Assembly (NCBI RefSeq): GCF_011682145.1
Contig: NZ_WHJH01000003.1
Span: 62,001-126,000, forward strand
Source of the DNA: Massilia mucilaginosa
GTDB lineage: Bacteria; Pseudomonadota; Gammaproteobacteria; Burkholderiales; Burkholderiaceae_D
Direction: 5' to 3'
DNA length: 64,000 nucleotides
Below, one piece after another: positions 43,494 to 52,471 of the stretch. Numbering within the stretch: the stretch's first letter is position 1; the number at the start of each line of letters is the position of its first letter. The notes below the pieces were generated by a model. The model was given only the letters and a program-made list of their open reading frames with translations, was not told the origin of the DNA and ran no database searches. The translations under genes were made by a program, and so were the position numbers.

Positions 43494-45965
43494 TTACATC
43501 AGGTAGCCGGAATTGTCCCCGCTCATCAAGGGGTTGAACGGCACGTCATCCGCGTCGACATAGTGCATTTTGCCGATCAGGCGCAAGCCGTTGGCGAGCG
43601 ACACCTGCGACAGGTCGCCGTTGACCGCGTACTGGTAGGCTAATTCGTAACCAATGGCGATGTTGTCTGACCCGGCCAACTGTTCCATGAACAAGGAAGG
43701 GCGCAGCATCCAGCTTTCCAGCCCGGCATCGGCGGCGCGCGCCTGGTCGAACTTGGTGACAAGGGCGAGGAAGTCGAAAATGTGGACTTTTCCCTCGACG
43801 AGTTCGCCTCCCACGCGAGGGCGGTGGTCCGGCGTTCCTTCGATGACCACCTGCAGCCGTTCGACACTCTGGACGGCGGGATCGACATACCAGTCCTGCA
43901 TGACGATATATTCGTCGGCGCCGACCGCCAGTATCAGGTCATTGTCGGCTTTGCTCAACGCTAGGTCGGCATACACAATCCCGTGCCCGAGCGAGATCGC
44001 CTTGGCCATGTTCTGCGTCGGCGCAATGGTGTCGATCCCATCGCCCCGATTGAACAGGACAATGCCGCCCTCGTCCACATGGATGGTGTCGTTTCCGGTG
44101 CCGCCAATGAACATCGTATGCCCGTATCCTGGCAAATTATTACTGACCAGCACGTCATCGCCGCTACCGCCGTGCAACAAGTTGTCACCGGCGCCGTCGC
44201 TCAGGTAGTCGTTGCCGGCCCCGCCCTGCAGAATGTCCTTGCCTTCAGCGCCGTCCAGCCTGTTGTCGCCATCCGTGCCCGTCAAGACATTGTTTTCGGA
44301 ATTGCCCATGCCCACCTCGGCATTGCCGGTCAGGACCAGCACTTCGATGTTGTCAGGCAAGGTGTAGTTCACCGATGACAGGACCTCATCGCGTCCCCCG
44401 GTGGACACTTCGATCAGCGTGTCGCCGGCGTCATCGACACGGTAGTGGTCGTCCCCCATGCCGCCGGCCAGTGTGTCGGCGCCGCCTCCGCCGTCAAGCA
44501 GGTCGTTGCCGCCCGATCCGTTCAACTGGTCGGCGCCCAGTCCACCCAGCAGCTGGTCGTTGGCCTCCATGCCGCTCAGCAGGTCGGCATCGTCGCCACC
44601 TGTCAGCGCCAGCTGGGGGTCGGCTGATATCTTGAGATAGAAAGCGGGCCGATTGTTCAGGAATACGCCTGCGCTGTCCGCCGCGGTCAGCGTCAGGGGC
44701 AGGGTGCCGACATCGGCCAAGGTGGGGGTGCCGCTGAGACGATTCGTGATGGGATCGAACGTCAGCCAGGCCGGCAAGGGTGTGCCGCGGGGATCCTTGC
44801 TGACAGAATAGGTCAGCGCGCCTCCCTCCGGATCGGTGAAGGCCCGGGCTGGGATGGCGTAGTCGAACAGTACGCCCTGGCCCACCACCAGCGTACCGAG
44901 CGCCTGGGTCGGCACCGGCGCATAATTGACGTTGGTGACCGTGACCGTGAAATCGCGATACGCCGACATGCCGCCGGCGTCGGTGGCGGTCGACCTGAGC
45001 TTGTAGACGCCGCTGTCGGACGCCCCGGGGCTCACTTGCACCTTGTTCGAACCAGGAGTGAAACGCATGAAGCCAGGTACGGCGCTGCCGTCGGCCATGC
45101 CTAGCTCCGAGCGCAGCACCTGGCCGTTGTCGGCGAATGCCGGCGCCACATGGGTCACGCTGCCGCCTTCGCGGACGGTCAGGTTGCTGCCTGGCGATGT
45201 CAGCGTGGGCGCAAGGTTCTTTGGGGTGATCGCCAGACGAAACACCTGGCTGACCGTGTGGCCGTCGATGTCGGTGGCCGAGAGGCGCAGCGCATACGTG
45301 GTCATTGCGGGCGGCGGCGTGCCTTGCAGGGTCGCGCTGGCCGCGTCGAAGCTGAGCCAGGACGGCAGCGGCCTGCCGTCCGCCAGGCTCAAAGCCAGGG
45401 TCAGCGCATCGCCGGCATCGCGGTCACTGAAGGTCGCGGCCGGGATCACCATCTTGAAAGGCTGGCTTACCCCGCGCAGCTGGTCGGGAAAGGGCAGCGC
45501 CAGGACCGGTGCATGGTCGATCAGCCCGTCGTAGGTGCGGGTGCTGCCATCGGCAAATTCGAAGCGGCGCAGCGGCCCGAGGGCGTTCGGCACGGTGCCA
45601 TCGAAAGCGGCCAGCAGCAGCGCGTCGCCGGCCGTGCCGTAGGCGATTTCAAGATCGGCGCCGATCTGGGTGATGCGCAGATCGGCCGGCGCAATGCCCT
45701 CCCCGAAACGCACGACGTTGCCAGGACGGTAAACCGCTTCGCGCCGGTCGACCAGGGTGTCCCGTCCGTCGCCCAAATTGAAGACATACGTATCGTTGCC
45801 CGCGCCTCCCCGCAGGGTGTCGTTGCCCACGCCCCCGACCAGGGTGTCGTCACCCGCGCCACCGCCAAGGACATCGTCCCCCCCATGGCCGTCCATCAGG
45901 TCCGCATCGGCGCTCCCATCGAGTTGATTGTTGCTGGCATCGCCGTGAATGACGGTCGGATTCAT
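43494..45965 (-). CDS. RTX / cadherin-like calcium-binding protein
   Basis: An 823-residue acidic protein. N-terminal nonapeptide RTX repeats (GGAGDDTLVGGVGNDTLRGGAGNDT) are followed by putative-Ig/cadherin-like (dystroglycan-type) modules (about 165-470). A second RTX block follows (LLGGLGADQLNGSGGNDLLDGG, LQGGAGNDYL, LLHGGSGDDVL), and then a unique C-terminal region of about 130 residues. No signal peptide is seen, as expected for type I secretion, but no type I exporter is near. ATG 45965 is chosen; a TTG four codons upstream is possible. GC and third-position use are lower than in the flanking genes, which suggests acquisition. Confidence 0.8.
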   Translation of the reverse strand: MNPTVIHGDASNNQLDGSADADLMDGHGGDDVLGGGAGDDTLVGGVGNDTLRGGAGNDTYVFNLGDGRDTLVDRREAVYRPGNVVRFGEGIAPADLRITQIGADLEIAYGTAGDALLLAAFDGTVPNALGPLRRFEFADGSTRTYDGLIDHAPVLALPFPDQLRGVSQPFKMVIPAATFSDRDAGDALTLALSLADGRPLPSWLSFDAASATLQGTPPPAMTTYALRLSATDIDGHTVSQVFRLAITPKNLAPTLTSPGSNLTVREGGSVTHVAPAFADNGQVLRSELGMADGSAVPGFMRFTPGSNKVQVSPGASDSGVYKLRSTATDAGGMSAYRDFTVTVTNVNYAPVPTQALGTLVVGQGVLFDYAIPARAFTDPEGGALTYSVSKDPRGTPLPAWLTFDPITNRLSGTPTLADVGTLPLTLTAADSAGVFLNNRPAFYLKISADPQLALTGGDDADLLSGMEANDQLLGGLGADQLNGSGGNDLLDGGGGADTLAGGMGDDHYRVDDAGDTLIEVSTGGRDEVLSSVNYTLPDNIEVLVLTGNAEVGMGNSENNVLTGTDGDNRLDGAEGKDILQGGAGNDYLSDGAGDNLLHGGSGDDVLVSNNLPGYGHTMFIGGTGNDTIHVDEGGIVLFNRGDGIDTIAPTQNMAKAISLGHGIVYADLALSKADNDLILAVGADEYIVMQDWYVDPAVQSVERLQVVIEGTPDHRPRVGGELVEGKVHIFDFLALVTKFDQARAADAGLESWMLRPSLFMEQLAGSDNIAIGYELAYQYAVNGDLSQVSLANGLRLIGKMHYVDADDVPFNPLMSGDNSGYLM

Positions 45966-46128
45966 AAGGGCTTTCAAAAGGAAGTGGAACTAATGTTTTA
46001 AGGAAAACATTGTAAGGTGTCAACACTTCTAAATTCGAGAAAGGGTGAGCGGTCAAGGAGGGAGCAATGACGCGGGGGACTTGCCTGGCGGCCCCGTCCA
46101 CATCGTTACTGGAGCCGACTTACAACAG

Positions 46129-46216
46129 GAGGTGCTGCCGCATGCTTGGCCGATTGCCGGCAATCGGATTGTGCGGCGCCAGCACCATGTTGCGGTACCG
46201 GCAACCCTGCCCAGAC
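46129..46216 (+). pseudogene. Decayed 3' fragment of an ABC-2 permease
   Basis: This 88-base stretch aligns with the last 87 bases of the intact permease (43306-43392). The first 27 bases match at 25 and encode EVLPHAWPI in both. After a 2-base deletion the next frame reads PAIGLCGASTMLRYRQ against LAMGVAGTVAMLRYRQ of the intact gene. It has no start, is frameshifted and lies beyond the RTX gene. It looks like the remnant of a second permease of the same operon. Confidence 0.7.
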
Positions 46217-46230
46217 CGCGGTTTTACAAT

Positions 46231-47892
46231 TTAGCCGGCGCTCGGGCGCGGCTTGCGGCGGCGCCGGATCAGCGCGCCGATGCCGATCACGCCGCCCAGG
46301 GCGATGCCGGCCACCGGCAGCGGCACGGGGCTCGATGCCTTCGGCGGCGGCGTACTGGTGTCGCGCAGCGCTTCGGGGAAGGGGCGCGCTCCGACCGGGA
46401 CGATTTTCCAGTCGGCCTGGTTGGGCGGGGTGCGCTTCATGTATTCGCTGAACGAAAACACCGGGTTCGATCCCATCACGCGGCTCGACGGAATCTGCGG
46501 AATGCGCACCAGCACCAGCGCCTCGATATCGCCCTGCAACTGCTTTTCGTACGCCGTCAGCTTGCGCGCCTTGCCCTTGGTCGCGCCGACCAGTTGCAGC
46601 AGGTCGTTGCCGGCCGCCTCGAACGCCACCGCCGGATACAGGCGCACCTGTTCTTCGGTCAGGTAATCGTAGATCTTGCGCCCGCTGGCCAGGCTCATGT
46701 CCTTGGCCGACAGGTAGGCGTAGGCGCCGAGCGCCTTGAGGTTGCTGGTCGGTCCGCGCTGCGGGATGTTCCAGCCCAGGCCCTTGAACACGTCCAGGCT
46801 GATGCCGGTGCAGTTGGCCTTGGCATGCTGGTAGGTGAAGTCGTGGCGGTAGAAGTGGTTGAACACGCGCTGCACGCCGCCCTGGTAGGCCGCCGCCGTG
46901 CGCGCGTTGCTCAGGACCGCCACCAGCATGTACGAGGGCCGGTAATACTGCTGGCCGCTGTTGAGGTCCATCAGGTAGTTATCCATCGGGACGGGCGCGG
47001 CGATGATGCCTTTTTCGCTGACCGAATCGAGGTTGTAGAAGTTATTGACGATCCAGTCCGACCATTCGCCCTGGCGGCCAAGATAGCCGGTGGCGACCGC
47101 GAAGTGGCCGCCGTAGGCTTCGTCGTCGTCGCCCTGGGCGCCGTTGAGCACCACGCCGATCACCGGCTTTTCCTGCCACTGGCGGGCCTGGCCGGGTTTG
47201 CGCTCCCACAGCAGGCGCGTCGAGAACGGGCTCGATGCGCCGCCGCCTTCGGCGCGCACGTAGCTGGCGAAGCTTTCGTCCTTGCCCAGCGGCTGCGCGC
47301 GCATCTTGCTCTGGTCGATCGCGAAGTCCTTGGGCCAGACCGTGCGCGCGACGAACGACGACTTGCCGTCCGCTTCAATGTAGGTGCCGCGCATGCGCAC
47401 CTCGCGCTGGGCGAAGAAGGCGGTGGTCTTGGGATCCCAGTACGACAGGTTGCTGGCCAGTTTGGGCGCCAGCGCCAGGCTTGTTACGGCATCGTCGGTG
47501 CTGCGCACATGGGCGCCGTCCGCCAGAATGCGGGCGTCGTCGAGGATGTGCGGGGCGCCCAGCCACACCAGGCCAGGCAGCGCCAGCTGGTCCTTGGCGC
47601 CGTCCGGCGCCCATTCCCTGGTGCCGCGCACGATATCGCCGCCGCGCTTGAAGCTCGATACCGGCTGCGACGGCAGCGGCACCGCCAGCACTTCGTTCTG
47701 GAAATACCACAAGCCTTGCTTGACCGTGACGCAGTCCGGGCAGTTGCCATTGCTGAGCCGAAATTGCATGGCCGGCAACAGCCCGAGTCGTTCTCCGGCG
47801 AGGGCGCTTTTCAGGCCTGCCGGTTCGGTTGCCTGCGCGCCTGCCGACATCAGCAGCACCCCGGCACCGAGTAAAGAACGGGTTTTCAACAT
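46231..47892 (-). CDS. Secreted protein with VPLP-type C-terminal sorting tail; possible permuted papain-like fold
   Basis: A 553-residue protein with signal peptide (about 1-22, AQATEP) and a C-terminal VPLP motif at 523, a hydrophobic helix and an RRRR end. That three-part tail is the layout of VPLPA/PEP-CTERM proteins processed by exosortases. CX2C at 51-54. His263 in GGHFAVATG and Cys361 in NCTGISLDVF stand in the His-before-Cys order of circularly permuted NlpC/P60-like (YiiX, LRAT) hydrolases; this is inference only. Function unknown; no exosortase in the window. Confidence 0.65.
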   Translation of the reverse strand: MLKTRSLLGAGVLLMSAGAQATEPAGLKSALAGERLGLLPAMQFRLSNGNCPDCVTVKQGLWYFQNEVLAVPLPSQPVSSFKRGGDIVRGTREWAPDGAKDQLALPGLVWLGAPHILDDARILADGAHVRSTDDAVTSLALAPKLASNLSYWDPKTTAFFAQREVRMRGTYIEADGKSSFVARTVWPKDFAIDQSKMRAQPLGKDESFASYVRAEGGGASSPFSTRLLWERKPGQARQWQEKPVIGVVLNGAQGDDDEAYGGHFAVATGYLGRQGEWSDWIVNNFYNLDSVSEKGIIAAPVPMDNYLMDLNSGQQYYRPSYMLVAVLSNARTAAAYQGGVQRVFNHFYRHDFTYQHAKANCTGISLDVFKGLGWNIPQRGPTSNLKALGAYAYLSAKDMSLASGRKIYDYLTEEQVRLYPAVAFEAAGNDLLQLVGATKGKARKLTAYEKQLQGDIEALVLVRIPQIPSSRVMGSNPVFSFSEYMKRTPPNQADWKIVPVGARPFPEALRDTSTPPPKASSPVPLPVAGIALGGVIGIGALIRRRRKPRPSAG

Positions 47893-48259
47893 AAGTTGTC
47901 CTTGAGCGTTAATGGGTAAAACCGCAAGCTTGCAAATCTACACGGGTTGCGTGACATCGGCATGATTTAGACTGCTTCAAGGCAAGAAAAAGGGCAAGAA
48001 AGACACATTTTTGTCTTTTTATTGTGATCACGGAAGCAAGTAGCCGACGTGGGTTTCATTGTCGCCAACGCAGCACATGGTCGCTGGCGCGGCCGGCAGC
48101 GCAGGCGGGAAGGAGAAGACGGCGCATGAGTCGGGCTGTGTCGAACAGGGAGGCACTTGCGAGGGCGCTAATGTACACCATCCTTGCCCGAATGGCGCCA
48201 GCGGACGGAAACTGAGATAGACTTGGCTTTTCTCCAACCTTCATTACTGCGTAAACACG
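47893..48259. other. Divergent intergenic region
   Basis: 367 bases between divergent genes, lower in GC than the genes. A small perfect hairpin AAAGACA-CATTTT-TGTCTTT (47999-48018) followed by two more T lies about 110 bases upstream of the minus-strand start. No gene is supported. The region must hold both promoters, but I cannot assign boxes with confidence. Confidence 0.35.
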
Positions 48260-49111
48260 ATGGCGATCCTGTCCGAACTGGTTCTGTACCCGATCAAATC
48301 CTGCGCCGGCATCTCCGTGCGCGAAGCCACGCTGACGCGTTCCGGCCTGTCGGTCGATGCGGTGTACGACCGCGAATGGATGCTCATCGACGAGCACGGA
48401 CAGTTCCTCACGCAGCGCGAGCATCCGCGCATGGCGCTGATCGTGCCGCGCCTGCTGTCCGACACGCTCGAACTGCGCGCACCGGGCATGCTGCGCCTCG
48501 AAATCCCGCTCGGCCTGCCCGACCCCGACCACGAAATCACGCGCGAAGTGACGGTCTGGGAAGACACCGTACTGGCCTACGACTGCGACGAAACCACCGC
48601 CACCTGGTTCTCGAAAGCGATCGGCGCCCCGTGCCGGCTGGTGCGTTTCCACGCCACCGCCACCCGTTTTTCGAGCACCAAATGGACCGGCGGATCGGCC
48701 GAGCCGACCCTGTTCTCGGACGGCTATCCGATCCTGGTGGTGGGCCAGGCCTCGCTCGACGACCTGAATGAAAAAATGCGGGCGGCCGGGCGCGATGCGC
48801 TGCCCATGAACCGCTTCCGCCCGAATCTCGTCATTCGCGGCATCGACGCTTTCGAGGAGGACTACGCCGACCACTTCGCGCTGGGCGCGGCGCGCCTGAA
48901 ACCGGTCAAGCCATGCTCGCGCTGCCCGATTCCGGCCGTCGACCAGGCCAGCGGCGAGCCGGGTCCCGATCCGCTCGATATCCTGCGCACCTACCGCAGC
49001 AAGGCGGTCATGGACGACAAAATCTGTTTTGGCATGAATGCGATTGTGACCGAGGGTGACGGCGAGCGTCTGCAGGTTGGCCAGCCGGTGACCATGACAC
49101 TGGCATTCTGA
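48260..49111 (+). CDS. MOSC-domain protein (YcbX/mARC-like, without ferredoxin domain)
   Basis: A 283-residue protein: N-terminal MOSC_N beta-barrel (LVLYPIKSCAGISVREA, about 5-120) and MOSC domain (about 125-280). The PCSRCPIPAVDQASGE motif contains the Cys that binds molybdenum cofactor in mARC/YcbX proteins, and NRFRPNLVI is the MOSC signature. E. coli YcbX has an added C-terminal 2Fe-2S domain that is absent here. It probably reduces N-hydroxylated compounds with a separate electron donor. A terminator follows. Confidence 0.88.
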   Translation: MAILSELVLYPIKSCAGISVREATLTRSGLSVDAVYDREWMLIDEHGQFLTQREHPRMALIVPRLLSDTLELRAPGMLRLEIPLGLPDPDHEITREVTVWEDTVLAYDCDETTATWFSKAIGAPCRLVRFHATATRFSSTKWTGGSAEPTLFSDGYPILVVGQASLDDLNEKMRAAGRDALPMNRFRPNLVIRGIDAFEEDYADHFALGAARLKPVKPCSRCPIPAVDQASGEPGPDPLDILRTYRSKAVMDDKICFGMNAIVTEGDGERLQVGQPVTMTLAF

Positions 49112-49141
49112 GCCCGCGCCGGCGCCGCGCACGGACAGTGT

Positions 49142-49164
49142 AAATACGACACGCCGTATTTTTT
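49142..49164 (+). terminator. Rho-independent terminator after the MOSC gene
   Basis: AAATACG (49142-49148) pairs with CGTATTT (49155-49161) around a 6-base loop, followed by further T. Confidence 0.8.
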
Positions 49165-49236
49165 CGTTTTCAAGGCGGGCCGGATGGCGTAAGGTGGCAG
49201 TATTGTCGAGGTCGACAGGAAAAAGGTGGGAACCGT

Positions 49237-50367
49237 ATGCATGACCCCGGCGCTCCGGCGCGCGATGTGGAAGCCGAAAACGAGTCCTTGCGCGCGCGCC
49301 TGGACTATCTGGTGGAGCAGGCCGAGCGCAATCACGAGATCATGTGCCGGCACCAGGCGTTCGACCTCGAGATCGTCGGCTCCGACAGCTTCCAGGCGCT
49401 GATCGGCACCATCTTCCGCAGCCTGCCGGCGATTGCCGGTCTCGATATCGTCACCCTCAGCCTGGTCGACGAAGACGCCGACATCCGTACCGTGATGGAC
49501 AAGTTGGGCGTGGACTTCAACACGTTTCCGCACATGATTTTCGTGGACGCGGTAGCGGCGCTGGGCTTCGTGCCGTCGCGCAGCGAGGTGTTCACCGGCC
49601 CGCCCAAGCCGATGCTGGGGCCTTACCATCCGGCCGTGCACCAGCCGATGTTCCCCAACCAGCCGCCCGGCCTGCAAAGCATCGCGCTGGTGCCGCTGCT
49701 GCGCAACAAGCGCCTGATCGGCAGCCTGAATCTGGGCAGCCTGGATGCCACGCGCTTCACGCCGGCCATGGCCACCGACTTCATCGAGCACATGGCGTCG
49801 ATCATCGCGATCTGCCTTGAGAACGTGATCAGCAACGAGATGCTCAAGTATATCGGGCTGACCGATTCGCTGACCGGGGTGTACAACCGGCGCTACATCG
49901 ACCGCCGCCTGCTCGAAGAAATCGGCCGCGCGCGGCGCCAGGCGTACCGCATTTCGTGCCTGTACATCGACATCGACCATTTCAAGCAGGTCAACGACAC
50001 CAGCGGGCACCAGGGCGGCGATGAAGTGCTGCGCGAAGTGGCCGCGCGCATCAAGGCGGAACTGCGCATCTCGGATGCGCTGGGGCGCTTCGGCGGCGAG
50101 GAATTCGTGGTGCTGCTGATCGACGCGGACCAGGGCAGCGCGACCCAGGTGGCGCAGCGGATCCTGCACAGCATCGCCGGCACGCCGTTCATGTTGACGG
50201 GCGGAGAAAGCCTGACGATCTCGGTGTCGATCGGCGTGGCCACGCTCGACGATTTCGAGCGCGATCACGCGATTGAAGGCGTGGCGCAGGCGCTGGTGGC
50301 GCATGCCGATTCGGCGCTGTACAAGGCCAAGGAGCGCGGGCGCAACCGGGTGGTGTCGTTTACCTGA
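49237..50367 (+). CDS. GAF-GGDEF diguanylate cyclase
   Basis: A 376-residue cytoplasmic protein. A coiled-coil start (residues 8-40) leads into a GAF/DUF484-like sensor domain (about 45-190) and a GGDEF domain (about 205-370). The active site is GGEEF, and RISD five residues ahead is an intact inhibitory I-site, so an active, feedback-inhibited cyclic-di-GMP synthase is predicted. It stands alone after a terminator and is convergent with the antiporter gene. With the Tad and type IV pili in this window, a surface-attachment link is plausible but unproven. Confidence 0.9.
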   Translation: MHDPGAPARDVEAENESLRARLDYLVEQAERNHEIMCRHQAFDLEIVGSDSFQALIGTIFRSLPAIAGLDIVTLSLVDEDADIRTVMDKLGVDFNTFPHMIFVDAVAALGFVPSRSEVFTGPPKPMLGPYHPAVHQPMFPNQPPGLQSIALVPLLRNKRLIGSLNLGSLDATRFTPAMATDFIEHMASIIAICLENVISNEMLKYIGLTDSLTGVYNRRYIDRRLLEEIGRARRQAYRISCLYIDIDHFKQVNDTSGHQGGDEVLREVAARIKAELRISDALGRFGGEEFVVLLIDADQGSATQVAQRILHSIAGTPFMLTGGESLTISVSIGVATLDDFERDHAIEGVAQALVAHADSALYKAKERGRNRVVSFT

Positions 50368-50382
50368 ACGACCCGCCGGCCC

Positions 50383-52365
50383 TTAGTGGCGCAAGCGTTC
50401 CTCGGCGCGGTTCACCGCTTCCGCCGACCCGCGCAGCACCACCACATCGCCCACTTCCAGCTGCGTGTGCGGCGTCACATCGAGCCGCTCCTTGCCGCGC
50501 CGGACCGTGGTCACGTCGGCCCCCAGCTCGGCCAATTCCAGCTGGTCGATGCGCTTGCCGACCGACGCCGCGTCTTCGCGCAAGATCACCGAATGCAGCC
50601 GCACGAACAAATGCTCCGGATCGTCGCTGGCGTCGTTGGTGCCATGAAAATACCCGCGCAGCGACGCGTAGCGCTCGTCGCGCGCGCTCTGCACCCGGTG
50701 CACCACGCGCCGCAGCGGCACGCCCATCATCACCAGCGCGTGCGAGGCGAGCATCAGGCTGCCCTCCAGCGATTCCGGCACCACTTCGGCCGCACCGGCC
50801 TTTTTCAGCACATCGAGATCGGTATCGTCATAACTGCGCACGATCACCGGCAAGGTCGGCGCCAGTTCGTGCACCAGGTGCAGCACCTTGATCGCCGAGG
50901 CCGTGCTGGCATACGTGATCACCAGCGCGCTGGCGCGGTAAATCCCGGCCGCCACCAGGCTTTCGCGGCGCGCCGCGTCGCCGTACGACACATGCGCGCC
51001 GGCCGCTTGCGCCTCCTGCACCCGCTCCGGGTCGAGGTCGAGCGCCTGGTAGGCCACTTTTTCCTCGGTCAGCAAGGTGGCCAGGGTCTGGCCGCTGCGC
51101 CCGAAGCCGGCGATGATGACGTGCTTCTGGGTCGACATGGTACGGCTGGCGATCTGGGTCAACTGGAGCGACTGCATCATCCACTCGTTGGACGAGACCT
51201 TCATCACGATATGGTCCGACTTGGAGATGATGAACGGCGCCACCAGCATCGACAGCACCATCGAGGCGAGCACCAGCTGGATGATGAAGTCGTCGATCAG
51301 GCGCGCGCCCGAGGTCAGGTTGAGCAGCACGAAGCCGAATTCGCCCGCCTGCGCCAGCGCCAGACCCGTGCGCATCGATACGCCGTCGGACGCGCCGAAC
51401 AGCTTGGCCAGCACCGCGATCAGCGCGAACTTGAGCAGTACCGGCAGCACCAGCAGGAGCAGCACCAGCCACCAGTTTTCCAGCACCAGGCCGATATTGA
51501 GCAGCATGCCGACGGTGATGAAAAACAGTCCGAGCAGCACGTCCCGGAATGGCTTGATGTCTTCTTCCACCTGGTGCTTGTACTGGGTTTCGGAGATCAG
51601 CATGCCGGCCACAAAAGCCCCCAGCGCCAGCGACAGGCCGGCATGCTCGGTGATCCAGGCCGCGCCCAGGGTAATGAGGAGCAGGTTGAGCATGAACAGC
51701 TCCTGCGAGCGGCGCTTGACGACGATGGTAAACCACGTGCGCATGATCTTCTGGCCGATGAACAGCAGCAGCACCAGCACGATCACCGCTTTCACGCCGG
51801 CCCAGGCCAGCGTTTCGGCCAGTTCTTCCGGGGGTTTACCGAGCGAAGGAATCAGGATCAGGAGCGGCACCACCGCCAGATCCTGGAACAGCAGGATGCC
51901 GATGATCTTGCGGCCATGCTGGCTTTCGAGTTCGAGCCGCTCGGTCAGCATCTTGACCACGATCGCGGTCGACGACATGGCCAGCGCGCCGCCCAGCGCA
52001 AAGGAAGCCTGCCAGGTGATTTTGAGCCCGGGCAGCTGGGTCGCCAGCAGCCAGCCGAACAGCATGGTGGCCACGATGGTCAGCACCACCTGGGCCATCC
52101 CCAGGCCGAACACGATGCGCCGCATCGCCATCAGCTGCGAGAGCGAAAATTCGAGCCCGATCGAGAACATCAGGAACACCACGCCGAATTCGGCCAGGGT
52201 TTCGGTGGTCTTGCTGTTTTCGGCCAGGCCCAGGGCATGGGGGCCGATCAGGATGCCGACCGCGAGGTAACCGAGCATCGGCGGCAGGTGCATCATGCGG
52301 AAAGCGACCACGCCCAGTACAGCGCTGCCCAAGAGGAGGAGGGTAAGTTCTAGTCCTGAAAACAT
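50383..52365 (-). CDS. Kef-type K+/H+ antiporter (CPA2 family) with RCK domains
   Basis: A 660-residue protein with about 12 membrane helices (CPA2 fold, 1-385). A TrkA-N/RCK domain with Rossmann motif GFGRSGQTLA follows (about 400-520), then a TrkA-C domain at the end (about 570-655). It resembles KefB/KefC and YbaL. ATG 52365 (MFSGLELTLLLLG) is chosen; a GTG 14 codons earlier would add a short polar leader. It is divergent from kdsD, as yrbG-like exchangers often are near the Kdo genes. Confidence 0.88.
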   Translation of the reverse strand: MFSGLELTLLLLGSAVLGVVAFRMMHLPPMLGYLAVGILIGPHALGLAENSKTTETLAEFGVVFLMFSIGLEFSLSQLMAMRRIVFGLGMAQVVLTIVATMLFGWLLATQLPGLKITWQASFALGGALAMSSTAIVVKMLTERLELESQHGRKIIGILLFQDLAVVPLLILIPSLGKPPEELAETLAWAGVKAVIVLVLLLFIGQKIMRTWFTIVVKRRSQELFMLNLLLITLGAAWITEHAGLSLALGAFVAGMLISETQYKHQVEEDIKPFRDVLLGLFFITVGMLLNIGLVLENWWLVLLLLVLPVLLKFALIAVLAKLFGASDGVSMRTGLALAQAGEFGFVLLNLTSGARLIDDFIIQLVLASMVLSMLVAPFIISKSDHIVMKVSSNEWMMQSLQLTQIASRTMSTQKHVIIAGFGRSGQTLATLLTEEKVAYQALDLDPERVQEAQAAGAHVSYGDAARRESLVAAGIYRASALVITYASTASAIKVLHLVHELAPTLPVIVRSYDDTDLDVLKKAGAAEVVPESLEGSLMLASHALVMMGVPLRRVVHRVQSARDERYASLRGYFHGTNDASDDPEHLFVRLHSVILREDAASVGKRIDQLELAELGADVTTVRRGKERLDVTPHTQLEVGDVVVLRGSAEAVNRAEERLRH

Positions 52366-52471
52366 GCGGTGCCGTGTAAAGGTATGGTAAAGGCCGAGCG
52401 AAAACACGGAGCGGCGACGATTTCTGCGTCTGGCAAGTTTTTTGCTTTCGCAATTCGTTTATACTTCTGCC

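Noticed and set aside
47999-48018. Hairpin as a terminator
   Set aside because: No gene is transcribed into it from upstream on the plus strand; noted only within the intergenic entry.
50386-52353. 655-codon frame antisense to the Kef-type antiporter
   Set aside because: Composition of His/Gln/Arg repeats typical of shadows; the antiporter on the other strand has full domain structure.
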